From Treponema sp. (GTDB lineage Bacteria > Spirochaetota > Spirochaetia > Treponematales > Treponemataceae), in contig JAFSJX010000008.1 in the NCBI GenBank assembly GCA_017449285.1, positions 35,760-99,759 on the forward strand: a stretch of 64,000 bases of DNA, read 5' to 3'. Below are positions 50,793-59,926 of this stretch, piece by piece. The notes under the pieces were generated by a model, which had not been told where the DNA came from, made no database searches, and saw only the letters and a list, made by a program, of their open reading frames with translations. The translations under genes were made by a program, and so were the position numbers. Each line of letters starts with the position of its first letter. Position 1 is the stretch's first letter.

Positions 50793-50817
50793 AGGCTCCC
50801 GAAAGGGGGCTTTTTTT
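50793..50817 (+). terminator. Terminator after rplY
   Basis: AGGCTCCC-GAAA-GGGGGCTT, 8 bp with two G-T pairs, followed by a run of T. Confidence 0.85.
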
Positions 50818-50832
50818 GTTGAAGGACAGTCG

Positions 50833-52128
50833 TTGGGCGTTGTCGGAATGACGGAATTTGAGAAAAAAGTGCTTGCAGGTCTCGCTCAATGCGGCATTGT
50901 TGTTGCCGATGTGACGGAATTATGCCCGCTGGGAGTTGCGGTGAGCGGAGGCGCGGATTCTGTTTCGCTTTTGTGCGCGCTTTATGCAATTTTTGGCGGA
51001 AAAAGGCTTCGTGTGCTGACGGTAAACCATAACATCCGTTCTGAAGAAGAATCGGCTGGAGACGCGCAGTTTGTCCGCGATGTGTGTGAGAACCTTTCCG
51101 TTTCGTGCAAATGTGTTGTGTTTGCGCGGGGTGATGTCGCTTCTTCTGCAAAGGAGCGCGGACACGGTATTGAGGAAGCGGCGCGTTTTTTACGATACAA
51201 GGCATTTGATGATTTTATTGCGGAAGAAAACCTTTTTGCCCTGTGCCTTGCACACAATCAGAATGACATGATGGAAACGCTTCTGATGCGCTTTTTGCAG
51301 GGAAGCGGCGCGGAAGGCGGCTCTGGCATTGCGTGGCGGCGGGAAAAAATGGTGCGTCCGCTTTTGGAAATAAGCCGCGCCGAAATCGAAATCTATCTGC
51401 ATCAGCGTGGGCAAGACTGGCGCACGGATTCTTCCAATGCCGATACGAATTATCTTCGGAACAACGTGCGAAAAAATCTTGTGCCGTTCTTGGACGCGCA
51501 CTTTATCGGCTGGAAAAAGGCTCTTGCTACGGGCGCAGAAAAATCCTCTGATGATAATGATGCCTTGCAGACTCTTTCCGACGTGCTTTGTTGGCAGAAA
51601 CAGGGAAATGACCTTGTGCTGGATGCGGAATCTTTTTTTGGGCAGCCAAAGGCGGTGCGACGGCGGGTTTTGTTCAATGCGCTCAATCTGCTTGGCGGTG
51701 CGGAGCGGTTTCCGTATACGGTAGTGCGGCAGGTGCTGGAATGGAAAAAATCGGACTTCTCTTCTTGCGACGCAAAAAAAAATCCCTCGCTGCGGCGGAA
51801 AATTTCTGCGCGGGGTATAGAAATATTATGCAAATCAGGCAAAATTTCTGTAAAAAAATGCGAAAAAATGGCGACTGAAAGCGGTTTTCTTGATATAATA
51901 GAAGAAGATGGCTCATCGGTGCGTCTTGTGCGGAGCGTTCAAAGCGGAGATGTGGTGCGGACAAAAGACGGTTCTTTTAAGTCCGTGCAAAAGATTTTCG
52001 GCGACTGGAAAGTTCGTGCTGAGGATAGAAATCAGATTCCGCTGGTGCAGGATTTGTCGCAGGAAGGTCAGCCGATTGTCGCCATCATGGGCAGCGAATT
52101 AGGATATTCGGATTGGATTGTAACATGA
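50833..52128 (+). CDS. tilS: tRNA(Ile)-lysidine synthase
   Basis: Modifies C34 of tRNA-Ile(CAU) to lysidine so that it reads AUA. The 431-residue protein has the PP-loop VAVSGGADSVSLL (SGGADS at 38-43), then TVNHNIR, HGIEEAARFLRYKAF and CLAHNQNDMMETLLMRFLQGSG. A divergent C-terminal domain follows. A TTG start at 50833 is favoured because AAGGA lies six bases before it; the ATG at 50848 has no ribosome site but cannot be excluded. The stop overlaps the next ATG by four bases (ATGA). Confidence 0.9.
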   Translation: MGVVGMTEFEKKVLAGLAQCGIVVADVTELCPLGVAVSGGADSVSLLCALYAIFGGKRLRVLTVNHNIRSEEESAGDAQFVRDVCENLSVSCKCVVFARGDVASSAKERGHGIEEAARFLRYKAFDDFIAEENLFALCLAHNQNDMMETLLMRFLQGSGAEGGSGIAWRREKMVRPLLEISRAEIEIYLHQRGQDWRTDSSNADTNYLRNNVRKNLVPFLDAHFIGWKKALATGAEKSSDDNDALQTLSDVLCWQKQGNDLVLDAESFFGQPKAVRRRVLFNALNLLGGAERFPYTVVRQVLEWKKSDFSSCDAKKNPSLRRKISARGIEILCKSGKISVKKCEKMATESGFLDIIEEDGSSVRLVRSVQSGDVVRTKDGSFKSVQKIFGDWKVRAEDRNQIPLVQDLSQEGQPIVAIMGSELGYSDWIVT

Positions 52129-54311
52129 AAAAAACGTTTTTTCTTTTGGCGGTTCTCTTTTTTTTCGGAGCAAGGATTTTTGCGCAAGTTCCCTCTGTTC
52201 CGACGGATTTTTCAAGTTCTGCGAATTCTGCCCGAAACGCAAACCGCCGCACGGCAATCCGATATTTGCAGTTGGCAAAGCAGTACGCTTCCCAAAAGCA
52301 GTGGAAAGAGGCGGATTCAAATGCGCGGCTTGGTCTTGCTTATGACGATACGATTGCGGACTTGTGGTATATCCGCAGTGTTTCCCAGTTTCATTCTGGC
52401 GAAAAAAAAGCGAATGTACTTCCGCTGATTGTGACGGCTTTGACCAGCGGGGCGGAATGGACTGACTACAACCGTGACAGCGCGCGCATATTGTATGCCG
52501 ATTTATTGAGCGATATGCTTCGTTTTGACGAGGCTGTTTCCGTTTTGGACTTACCGCCGCTTTTGTATTCAGCGGATGCCGAGTATATCCGCGCAAAATG
52601 CTATTACAATCTTGGCGGGGAATACGTGCAAAAAGCGCGCGAAAAAATCGATGCGGCAAGGCGTATCTATCCGACGGATATGCGTTTTGCGGAGTTGTTT
52701 TTTTCTACGGAGTATAAACTGAATCAGCCGCTTTTGCAGGAAAAGGCAAGTGGCGCAGAAAGTGAGGATATTTCTCCATTAGCTCGGAAAATTGCCGATG
52801 CTTTCATTCTCGCAATTTCTTCCTATAAGAATCCAACGGCAGAACTGGAATTATATGCGGCGATTTTTGCAGAGGGAGAAAAACAGATTCGTCTGCTTAA
52901 ATCGTTTAAGGCGCGTAATCTAAAGGCTCCGTTGTATGCGGAATATGTGCTTAGGACAGGTTTGATCGACCAGAACGCCGCGCTGGACGAGTTTTTTGCC
53001 TTTGCCGACAAAAGCATCAGTCTTCCGGTGGTTCGCGCCTTTGTTCCGCTGATTACCGAAGAGCAACCAAAACAGGATTTATATGAATATCTGAATGCCT
53101 ACAATGGGAGAATCCTTTTTGACACGGAGGACGATGGCATTGAGAATCTGGTGGTCGATTATCACCGTGGGCGACCTTCGCTTGTCGTGTATGATGGCAA
53201 TCAGGATGATGAATTCGATTGGTCAGCCGACTGTGACTTTGGTGTTCCGCTGGTGGTTCATCTTGCGGACGAGGGTGTTGACATCATCTACGGAAACTGG
53301 CCGTGGGTTCAGAGCGCACGGTATTTTCTGAAAGATGATACGGAACTGCATTTTAATTTGGTCGCGGAAAGCCTTCGCTGGACTCCGTTTGTGATTTCTC
53401 CCGTACAGACGATACGGACGGCCCTAAACCTTGATTTCTTTTTCCCCATAGTGCAGACGGATATTCCCCCAGTGTCTGCGGTTGAGCTTTTGCACACTTC
53501 ATCCAGTTATACGCTTCCCTCAAAGGAACGCCCGAACGCGCTGATTACGGTGAGCGTGCTTGACGGTGTGGCTCAGCTTGCGCGGTACACAGTGGACGAC
53601 ATCATGTATGCACAGACAAGTTTTGAGGGCGGAATCCCAGTGCTTCGCGTGGTAGACACTGACGGCGACGGACTTTTTGAGACCACGGAATTCTACGGCT
53701 TCAGTCCAGACCGAAACCAAAAAGTCATCAGTACGGAAGAAGAAATGCAGATTATTACAAATCTGTTTGGCTCTCCGTCCGCAGGAACAGGATTTTATGT
53801 CCGCATGATTCAGATTGACACGAACGGCGACACGCTTCCCGATTTTACCGAAGAATATCTGGAAGGCGAGGGAAAAATTGCCTCTTGGGATACGAACGGA
53901 AACGGCAACTGGGATACGCGCTACATAAAACATCCAAAGCAAGAGGACGGCGTTCTGCGCGAAGAATCCTTGTTCCACCAGCCGCTGACCAATGCAGAAG
54001 TGCAAGTTTCATTTGAGGACGGAATTCCTGTCCGTGTTGCGGAGAAAAAACACAATTTGGCTGACGGGGAAAATGCGGAGCGGATTCTTTCGGTGATTCC
54101 GTCACATATTCCCGACTTTTATTGGATTGGCACGGCGGGGTCTGACGAAAATGCGCAAAAAATTCTGGAAACGATTAACCAAACGGCAGGTCAAGGTGTT
54201 TCTATTATAGCAGGGAACGAAAAAGTAAGGATGCTGGGCGTTCGCATCGGAAAAATGGTTTTTGCAGAGATGCTGCCCGAATCAACGGTAAAAAAAGATG
54301 AGAAAAAATAG
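52125..54311 (+). CDS. Large exported protein with TPR-like and Asp-rich repeats
   Basis: A 728-residue protein with a signal peptide (FFLLAVLFFFGARIFA before QVPS). Residues 30-330 are TPR-like helices (AIRYLQLAKQYASQKQWKEADSNARLGLAYDD). The second half carries repeated EF-hand or thrombospondin-like acidic loops: FDTEDDGIENL, YDGNQDDEFDW, DTDGDGLFETTE, DTNGDTLPDF and DTNGNGNWDT, likely calcium sites. The architecture resembles treponemal periplasmic proteins of unknown role. It is coupled to tilS by ATGA and overlaps the HtrA-like gene by 14 bases. Confidence 0.8.
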   Translation: MKKTFFLLAVLFFFGARIFAQVPSVPTDFSSSANSARNANRRTAIRYLQLAKQYASQKQWKEADSNARLGLAYDDTIADLWYIRSVSQFHSGEKKANVLPLIVTALTSGAEWTDYNRDSARILYADLLSDMLRFDEAVSVLDLPPLLYSADAEYIRAKCYYNLGGEYVQKAREKIDAARRIYPTDMRFAELFFSTEYKLNQPLLQEKASGAESEDISPLARKIADAFILAISSYKNPTAELELYAAIFAEGEKQIRLLKSFKARNLKAPLYAEYVLRTGLIDQNAALDEFFAFADKSISLPVVRAFVPLITEEQPKQDLYEYLNAYNGRILFDTEDDGIENLVVDYHRGRPSLVVYDGNQDDEFDWSADCDFGVPLVVHLADEGVDIIYGNWPWVQSARYFLKDDTELHFNLVAESLRWTPFVISPVQTIRTALNLDFFFPIVQTDIPPVSAVELLHTSSSYTLPSKERPNALITVSVLDGVAQLARYTVDDIMYAQTSFEGGIPVLRVVDTDGDGLFETTEFYGFSPDRNQKVISTEEEMQIITNLFGSPSAGTGFYVRMIQIDTNGDTLPDFTEEYLEGEGKIASWDTNGNGNWDTRYIKHPKQEDGVLREESLFHQPLTNAEVQVSFEDGIPVRVAEKKHNLADGENAERILSVIPSHIPDFYWIGTAGSDENAQKILETINQTAGQGVSIIAGNEKVRMLGVRIGKMVFAEMLPESTVKKDEKK

Positions 54312-55914
54312 CGTACTTCTGTGTGGGCTGGCATTTTGTGTGTTCAGTTCTTGCACATCAATAAAACAACCCGACCATGTGTACACACAGCCCGATTATA
54401 CGGCGGAAGATGTTCGTAACGAGGAAATCAAGCGGATTGAAGCCTTGCGCGAAAATGATTCCGTTCAGGCATTGTGGCGGGCAACGCTTTTGCAGGACGA
54501 AAAAACGATTTCTGAATGTACGGAAGACGTGGTTTCTTCTTATAAAAAGGCTGTCGAAGAAAAAAAATGGTATGACGCGCTCCGTTTGTATAACTCGCTT
54601 TCCGCTATAGGCTACGGAAAATTGAAATCCCTTGAAAAACAGGGCGATGAGTTGGTTTCACTCAAAAATGCCGATGTTCCAGGGCTTGCAAAAAAAACTC
54701 CGCAGAAAGAAAAAAACAGCACGTACATCAGCGGCACCGTGACTATTTGGGTTGACCGTGGGCTGAAAGTGGAGCGGGGCATGGGATTTGCCGACCGCGT
54801 GATTGGCTCCGGTTTTTTTATCTCCAAGGACGGCTACATCGTTACTAATCATCACGTGATTGAAGATTTGGTCAATCCCAAGTACGAAGGATATGCCCGC
54901 TTGTACATCAAAATGGCAGGAGACACTGAAACGCGCATTCCCGCGAAAGTAATTGGCTGGGATTCCATCGTTGATTTGGCGTTGCTCAAGACGGAAGTTG
55001 ACGCGCCCTATGTGTTCACGCTTGGTTCGAGCGAAGATTTGGATGTGGGCGACAAAATTTATGCGATTGGCTCTCCGATTGGGCTGGAAAGCACGTTGAC
55101 GAGCGGCATTGTCAGTTCTGTTGACCGCAAATTGTTCACCGTGGGAAACGTTATGCAGATTGATGCGGCGGTCAATTCGGGGAATTCTGGCGGACCGTGC
55201 ATTGACCAAAACGGCGCGGTTCAGGCGATTGTGTTTGCAGGAATTCCGCAGTACGAGGGATTGAATTTTGCGATTCCTGTGGAATACTTAAAGGCTGAAC
55301 TTCCCGCGCTTTATGCCGGCGGAAAATTTGAGCATCCGTGGCTTGGCGGCTTTGGTCACACTAAAAAAGACATGGGAAAGGAAATCGGGCTTGAAGCGCA
55401 GTACGTTATGCCCGGAGGAAGTTTGAGCCGCGCGGGAATCTCCGAGGGAGACGTAATAGTTTCGCTGGATGGACAGAGCGTACAGTCATTGGAAGATATA
55501 CAGGGTGTTTTGTTCCGTTGCAGCGCAAAGTCAATCGTCAGCATAAAAGTTATGTCCGCAACTGGCGCAGAAAAATCAGCGTTGGTGTATCTTGCGACTC
55601 GCCCTCAAAATCCTGGCTACCGCATTTACAACAATGACGTGCTTGCAAATTCATTCGTGCCGATTTTTGGCATGAAACTGGTTCACGTTTCTACCGCGAG
55701 CAGCCACAAGTATTCTGTGCTGTCCATCGTAAAAGGTGGCGTTGCGGACGAAAGCGGTTTTTCAGAGCATGACCCCATTGACGTGCTGGGAGTTGAATTC
55801 AACGAGGATAATTCAATTGTTTATTTGAAGGCTTATGTCAAGAACAGCAAAAAGGGATATCTTGACCGCAGCGTAGGCATGGGCGCACAATTGGACAGCC
55901 CGTATTATTTTTAG
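54298..55914 (+). CDS. HtrA-like serine protease lipoprotein with PDZ-type domains
   Basis: A 538-residue lipoprotein (Cys19 in VFSSC). After an N-terminal helical region (about 30-130) comes a trypsin-like domain with a complete triad: His186 in TNHHVIE, Asp226 in VDLALLK and Ser297 in NSGNSGGPC. GSGFFISKDGYIVTNHHV is the usual HtrA entry. Two PDZ-like segments follow (SRAGISEGDVIVSLDGQSVQSLEDIQ and VKGGVADESGFSEHDPIDVLGVEF). The protein probably works in envelope protein quality control or surface proteolysis. The lipid anchor and N-terminal helical region distinguish it from ordinary DegP. Coupled to the preceding gene. Confidence 0.87.
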   Translation: MRKNSVLLCGLAFCVFSSCTSIKQPDHVYTQPDYTAEDVRNEEIKRIEALRENDSVQALWRATLLQDEKTISECTEDVVSSYKKAVEEKKWYDALRLYNSLSAIGYGKLKSLEKQGDELVSLKNADVPGLAKKTPQKEKNSTYISGTVTIWVDRGLKVERGMGFADRVIGSGFFISKDGYIVTNHHVIEDLVNPKYEGYARLYIKMAGDTETRIPAKVIGWDSIVDLALLKTEVDAPYVFTLGSSEDLDVGDKIYAIGSPIGLESTLTSGIVSSVDRKLFTVGNVMQIDAAVNSGNSGGPCIDQNGAVQAIVFAGIPQYEGLNFAIPVEYLKAELPALYAGGKFEHPWLGGFGHTKKDMGKEIGLEAQYVMPGGSLSRAGISEGDVIVSLDGQSVQSLEDIQGVLFRCSAKSIVSIKVMSATGAEKSALVYLATRPQNPGYRIYNNDVLANSFVPIFGMKLVHVSTASSHKYSVLSIVKGGVADESGFSEHDPIDVLGVEFNEDNSIVYLKAYVKNSKKGYLDRSVGMGAQLDSPYYF

Positions 55915-55923
55915 GAGAACAGA

Positions 55924-57726
55924 ATGACAGAAATGAAATACAAGCGCAATTTTTGCATCGTCGCGCACATAGACCACGGAAAGTCAACGCTGGCAGACCG
56001 CCTGATTCAAAAGGCACGGATTATAGATGACCGGCAGATGATGAATCAGATTCTTGACAACATGGACATTGAGCGTGAGCGCGGCATTACGATTAAAAGT
56101 CAGGCGGTAACGATTCCCTATCATGCAAAGGACGGACATGACTATGAGTTGAACTTTGTTGACACTCCTGGTCACGTTGACTTCTCCTACGAGGTGAGCC
56201 GCGCCATTGCTTCCTGTGAGGGTGCGCTTCTTTTGATTGACGCGTCGCAGGGCGTGGAAAGCCAGACGGTTTCAAATCTTTTTATGGCGATGGAGCAGGA
56301 CTTGGAGATAGTCCCCGTCATCAATAAAATTGACCTGCCTTCCGCCGATATTCCCGCAATCAAGCATCAGATTGACCACGATTTGGGATTGGATTCCGCC
56401 GATGCCGTTCCTGTGAGCGCAAAGACAGGCGCGGGCATTGACGACCTAATGGAAGCGATTGTCACCAAATTTTCCGCTCCCACAGGCGACCCGAATGCAA
56501 AGACTCAAGGCTTGATTTTTGACTGCCATTACGACGAGTACAGGGGCGTTATCATCCATATCCGCGTTATGAACGGGCGCATTAAAAAAGGCGACACAAT
56601 CCGCTTCATGCATAGCGGCACGGAATACAAGGTGGAGCAGACAGGCATTTTCAAAATCAAGTACGAGGAAACAGCCTCTCTGGAGGCGGGCGACGTAGGC
56701 TACATCATCTCTGGCGCAAAGACCGTGAGTGACGTGCGTGTGGGCGACACCGTGACCCTTGCCGACAATCCCGCCGATGAGCCACTTTCTGGCTTTAAGG
56801 AAGTAAAACCCGTTGTCTTCTCTTCAATCTATCCCATTGACTCAAACGACTACGAGGAACTCAAGGACAGCATGGAGAAACTCAAACTGAACGACGCAAG
56901 CCTTGTCTTTGAGAAGGACAATTCCGTCGCGCTGGGTAACGGTTTCCGCTGTGGCTTTTTGGGCCTGCTTCATCTTGAAATCATTGAGGAACGCCTTGAG
57001 CGCGACTACGACCAGGCGGTCATCTTTACGGCTCCCAGTGTCCGCTACAAAATCAGACTGACCAACGGCGAGGAGATGACCATTGACAACCCCACCGAAT
57101 TTCCCGAGGGGCGCATTGCCCTTGCCGAAGAGCCGTACATCCGCGCGTCAATCATTACGCCGGCAGAATACATCGGCTCAATCGTGTCGCTCTGCGTGGA
57201 AAAGCGTGGCGAGCAGAAGAACATGCAGTATCTGGACGAAAAGCGTGTGGAACTCACCTACGAGATGCCCCTTGCCGAAGTCCTCTTTGATTTTTACGAC
57301 CGCCTCAAAAGTTACAGCCGGGGCTATGCGTCCTTTGATTACGAGGTGATTGACTACCGCGCCACCGATTTGGTCAAAGTTGACATTCTGATTAACGGAA
57401 AAGGTGTGGACGCGCTCAGTCTTTTGGCATACAAGCCAGAGGCAACCGCCCGCGCCCGAAAGGTCTGCGAACGCCTCAAGGACGAGATTGCCCGCCAGCA
57501 GTTCAAGATTGCCATTCAGGGTGCAATTGGAAGCCAGATTATCGCGCGCGAGACCGTAAACCCTGTGCGCAAGGACGTTCTTGCCAAGTGCTACGGCGGC
57601 GACATCACTCGAAAGCGGAAACTGCTTGAAAAACAGAAGGAAGGCAAAAAGCGCATGAAGATGGTCGGCAACGTGGAGCTGCCCCAGAGCGCCTTCCTTG
57701 CCGTGCTGAAAGAGAAAGAAGACTGA
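55924..57726 (+). CDS. lepA: Elongation factor 4 (LepA)
   Basis: Ribosome-associated translational GTPase of 600 residues. G motifs: AHIDHGKSTLADRLI, DTPGHVDFSYEVSRA, NKIDLPSAD. Domains II-V follow. The LepA-specific C-terminus includes VRKDVLAKCYGGDITRKRKLLEKQKEGKKRMK. GGAGAACAG precedes the ATG at 55924, nine bases after the HtrA-like gene. Full length. Confidence 0.97.
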   Translation: MTEMKYKRNFCIVAHIDHGKSTLADRLIQKARIIDDRQMMNQILDNMDIERERGITIKSQAVTIPYHAKDGHDYELNFVDTPGHVDFSYEVSRAIASCEGALLLIDASQGVESQTVSNLFMAMEQDLEIVPVINKIDLPSADIPAIKHQIDHDLGLDSADAVPVSAKTGAGIDDLMEAIVTKFSAPTGDPNAKTQGLIFDCHYDEYRGVIIHIRVMNGRIKKGDTIRFMHSGTEYKVEQTGIFKIKYEETASLEAGDVGYIISGAKTVSDVRVGDTVTLADNPADEPLSGFKEVKPVVFSSIYPIDSNDYEELKDSMEKLKLNDASLVFEKDNSVALGNGFRCGFLGLLHLEIIEERLERDYDQAVIFTAPSVRYKIRLTNGEEMTIDNPTEFPEGRIALAEEPYIRASIITPAEYIGSIVSLCVEKRGEQKNMQYLDEKRVELTYEMPLAEVLFDFYDRLKSYSRGYASFDYEVIDYRATDLVKVDILINGKGVDALSLLAYKPEATARARKVCERLKDEIARQQFKIAIQGAIGSQIIARETVNPVRKDVLAKCYGGDITRKRKLLEKQKEGKKRMKMVGNVELPQSAFLAVLKEKED

Positions 57727-57804
57727 GTTTTGTTTTGCCGCGCTAGTAACTACGTTGCGAACACCATGGCGGCACAGATGAGGATGCAAACGGGAGGTAA
57801 AGCA

Positions 57805-58791
57805 ATGTACGCACCGCCATTTACGATTACAGCAAAAAGCATAGATCTGATTTCTCGCATTTCTGAGAAAGTGGGGGAAATCAATTCTCTTGAAAACAAT
57901 CCTCATCGCATCGAACTCAGAAAGCAGAACCGTATTAAGACAATTCATTCTTCACTCGCAATAGAAAACAATTCTTTGAGCATTGAGCAGATAACCGCAA
58001 TTATTGAGGGAAAACGAGTCTTAGGTGCGCCTAATGAGATTCAGGAAGTAAAAAATGCAATTCAGGCGTATGAACTTCTTTTGTCACTTAATCCTTACGA
58101 AGAAAAAGATTTGCTGAAGGCTCATGGACTAATGATGAAAGACCTTGTGAGCCGCAACGGAAAATACAGAAATGACGGAGTTGGTATTTTTGACGGAGAA
58201 CAGGTCGTTCACTTGGCACCACCTGCTGACCGCGTACCTCTTTTAATGGCGGATTTATTTGAATGGCTCAAAACAAGCGAAGTTCATCCTCTTATAAAAT
58301 CCTGTGTGTTTCACTATGAGTTTGAATTTATTCACCCGTTTCAGGACGGTAACGGCAGAATGGGGCGGCTTTGGCAGACCGTTATTCTTAAGAATTGGAA
58401 AGATATTTTTGCATGGCTTCCAGTTGAAACGCTCGTAAAAGAAAATCAGGCAGACTATTACAAGGCTTTGAATGCAAGCGACAGCAATGCAGACAGCACT
58501 CTTTTTACAGAGTTTATGCTTTCTTTGATTCTAAAAACTATCGAAGAAATTATTGAGACAGAGAAAAAGGTTACTGTAAAGGTGACTGCAAAGGTGACTG
58601 TAAATCAAAAGAAGATTATTGAAGCAATAAGGCAGAATCCGTTTGTTACGCAAGAAGAACTTGCCAACGCACTTGGGCTTTCAAGAAAAAGCATTATCCA
58701 GAATATGAAAAAACTTCAGGAAAATCATTTGATTGACCGTGTTGGTGCAGACAAAAATGGTCATTGGGAACTGGTAAAAGAAGAGAAGTAG
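57805..58791 (+). CDS. Fic domain protein with N-terminal inhibitory motif and C-terminal winged helix
   Basis: A 328-residue protein that should transfer AMP or a related nucleotide moiety to target proteins. The Fic motif HPFQDGNGRMGR is complete at residues 177-188. An N-terminal autoinhibitory helix motif SLAIEN (50-55) fits class II (S/TxxxE[G/N]), so activity should be restrained. The C-terminal 70 residues (VNQKKIIEAIRQNPFVTQEELANALGLSRKSIIQNMKKLQ) are a winged-helix domain. A linker of four near-identical 12-base units encodes KVTVKVTAKVTV. The ATG at 57805 follows GGGAGGT. Broadly distributed, often mobile. Confidence 0.9.
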   Translation: MYAPPFTITAKSIDLISRISEKVGEINSLENNPHRIELRKQNRIKTIHSSLAIENNSLSIEQITAIIEGKRVLGAPNEIQEVKNAIQAYELLLSLNPYEEKDLLKAHGLMMKDLVSRNGKYRNDGVGIFDGEQVVHLAPPADRVPLLMADLFEWLKTSEVHPLIKSCVFHYEFEFIHPFQDGNGRMGRLWQTVILKNWKDIFAWLPVETLVKENQADYYKALNASDSNADSTLFTEFMLSLILKTIEEIIETEKKVTVKVTAKVTVNQKKIIEAIRQNPFVTQEELANALGLSRKSIIQNMKKLQENHLIDRVGADKNGHWELVKEEK

Positions 58792-58792
58792 A

Positions 58793-58893
58793 CACGGATA
58801 GAATGGATAAGTGTCACACGGATTCGGGAAATCTGCAATTTCCCGAGATAGTATTGATTTTATGCAGCAAAAATGAATCCGTGTGAAATTTTT
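58793..58893. repeat. Convergent-gap element with 12-bp perfect inverted repeat
   Basis: TCACACGGATTC (58814-58825) and GAATCCGTGTGA (58875-58886) are perfect inverted repeats. Inside, TCGGGAAAT (58824-58832) and ATTTCCCGA (58838-58846) form a second hairpin. It lies between the convergent Fic and DUF4468-like genes. Confidence 0.65.
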
Positions 58894-58894
58894 G

Positions 58895-59407
58895 CTACCA
58901 ATCGCTGTTTTTGTTTGTTCCTTTTACTTCTGCGGTCAAAGAAGAAACTAATTTTTCAAAAATTTCCTCTGAGTTTGCTTTTTTCTGATGCTTATGTCCT
59001 GCGCTAATCCAGTTTTCACCACCGCCAAGACTAACTTGGGTCAACTGAGATGTAAAACGTAACCGTCCATCTTTTGTGTCAATTGATATAGCATATCTTT
59101 CGGCATCTATAGCGTATTGGGCTAATCCTGTAGACCATACATAGTGGGTAGTGTCACGATAGGTTGCTTGAAGCGTATGTTGTTCTTTGCTCTTAAAATT
59201 GATGGCACTACCAAGACTGTCATTCGCCATAATTCTGAATTCTTTATTAACCCAATTTTCTGCTTTGTCATATAGTTCGTCAGCGGACATACCTTCAAAC
59301 GGAATGACTTTCTCAAATACATCTGTTATGCCATCATCTTCTATTGTTACGCAAGATGAGAACAGTGCAGAAATTGCAACAACGCAAAAAAAGATAAATT
59401 TCTTCAT
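58895..59407 (-). CDS. Small lipoprotein, DUF4468-like
   Basis: A 170-residue lipoprotein with a signal ending ALFSSC (Cys19). The mature part FEKVIPFEGMSADELYDKAENWVNKEF and later GRLRFTSQLTQVSLGG resembles the DUF4468 (TBP-like fold) family of secreted proteins, known mostly from Bacteroidetes. The ribosome site is AAGGAG. It is divergent from the HTH gene. Function unknown. Confidence 0.7.
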   Translation of the reverse strand: MKKFIFFCVVAISALFSSCVTIEDDGITDVFEKVIPFEGMSADELYDKAENWVNKEFRIMANDSLGSAINFKSKEQHTLQATYRDTTHYVWSTGLAQYAIDAERYAISIDTKDGRLRFTSQLTQVSLGGGENWISAGHKHQKKANSEEIFEKLVSSLTAEVKGTNKNSDW

Positions 59408-59505
59408 AAAAACTCCTTGCTGATTTTCAGCGTTATTATTATACGTTAAAAATTATTATTACGCAAGGTTAAAAATGAGTAAAATTTACGCAGTAACGTA
59501 TCAAT

Positions 59506-59811
59506 ATGGATATTTTAGAAAAAATAAGGGAATATCGGTTGGAACGAAATTGGACAGAATATCAGTTGGCGGAAAAATCTGGGCTGCCCCAATCGACAAT
59601 TTCTTCATGGTACAGAAAAAATCAGATACCCACCGTTCCGTCGCTGGAGAAAATTTGTGATGCATTTGGCGTTACGCTTTCTCAGTTTTTTGCTGAGGCT
59701 TCTGCGCAAGTCGTTTCGCTTACAAAAGAGCAGGTCGCGCTATTGCACGAATGGAATCGGCTGACCAAAAAGCAAAAAAATATCATCCTTACCTTGCTGA
59801 AAGAAATTTGA
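59506..59811 (+). CDS. XRE-family helix-turn-helix regulator
   Basis: A 101-residue DNA-binding protein. Residues 4-60 are a Cro/CI-type HTH: KIREYRLERNWTEYQLAEKSGLPQSTISSWYRKNQIPTVPSLEKICDAFGVTLSQFF. The last 35 residues form a helix (LTKEQVALLHEWNRLTKKQKNIILTLLKEI). It may regulate itself or the divergent lipoprotein gene. The spacer 59408-59505 has AT-rich inverted GCGTTATTATTA/TATTATTACGC-like arms that could be an operator. No ribosome site is evident. Confidence 0.88.
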   Translation: MDILEKIREYRLERNWTEYQLAEKSGLPQSTISSWYRKNQIPTVPSLEKICDAFGVTLSQFFAEASAQVVSLTKEQVALLHEWNRLTKKQKNIILTLLKEI

Positions 59812-59814
59812 TGC

Positions 59815-59895
59815 CGTATTCAGGCGTTCCCCGCAGTGTGGGTCGCTACGCTTATGCGCGAAAGCACAGGGGATAGATTTCTACCCCCTGCGTTT
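59815..59895. repeat. GC-rich palindromic intergenic unit with GGGTCGCTACG
   Basis: Between the HTH gene and the convergent lipoprotein gene. It carries GGGTCGCTACGCTT and nested CCCC/GGGG pairs (TTCCCCGC with GCACAGGGG; ACCCCCTGCG). The core is shared with the units at 548-722 and 21559-21681. Confidence 0.5.
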
Positions 59896-59926
59896 ACATT
59901 TTGTTGCGTTATGTCAGACCGTTTTT

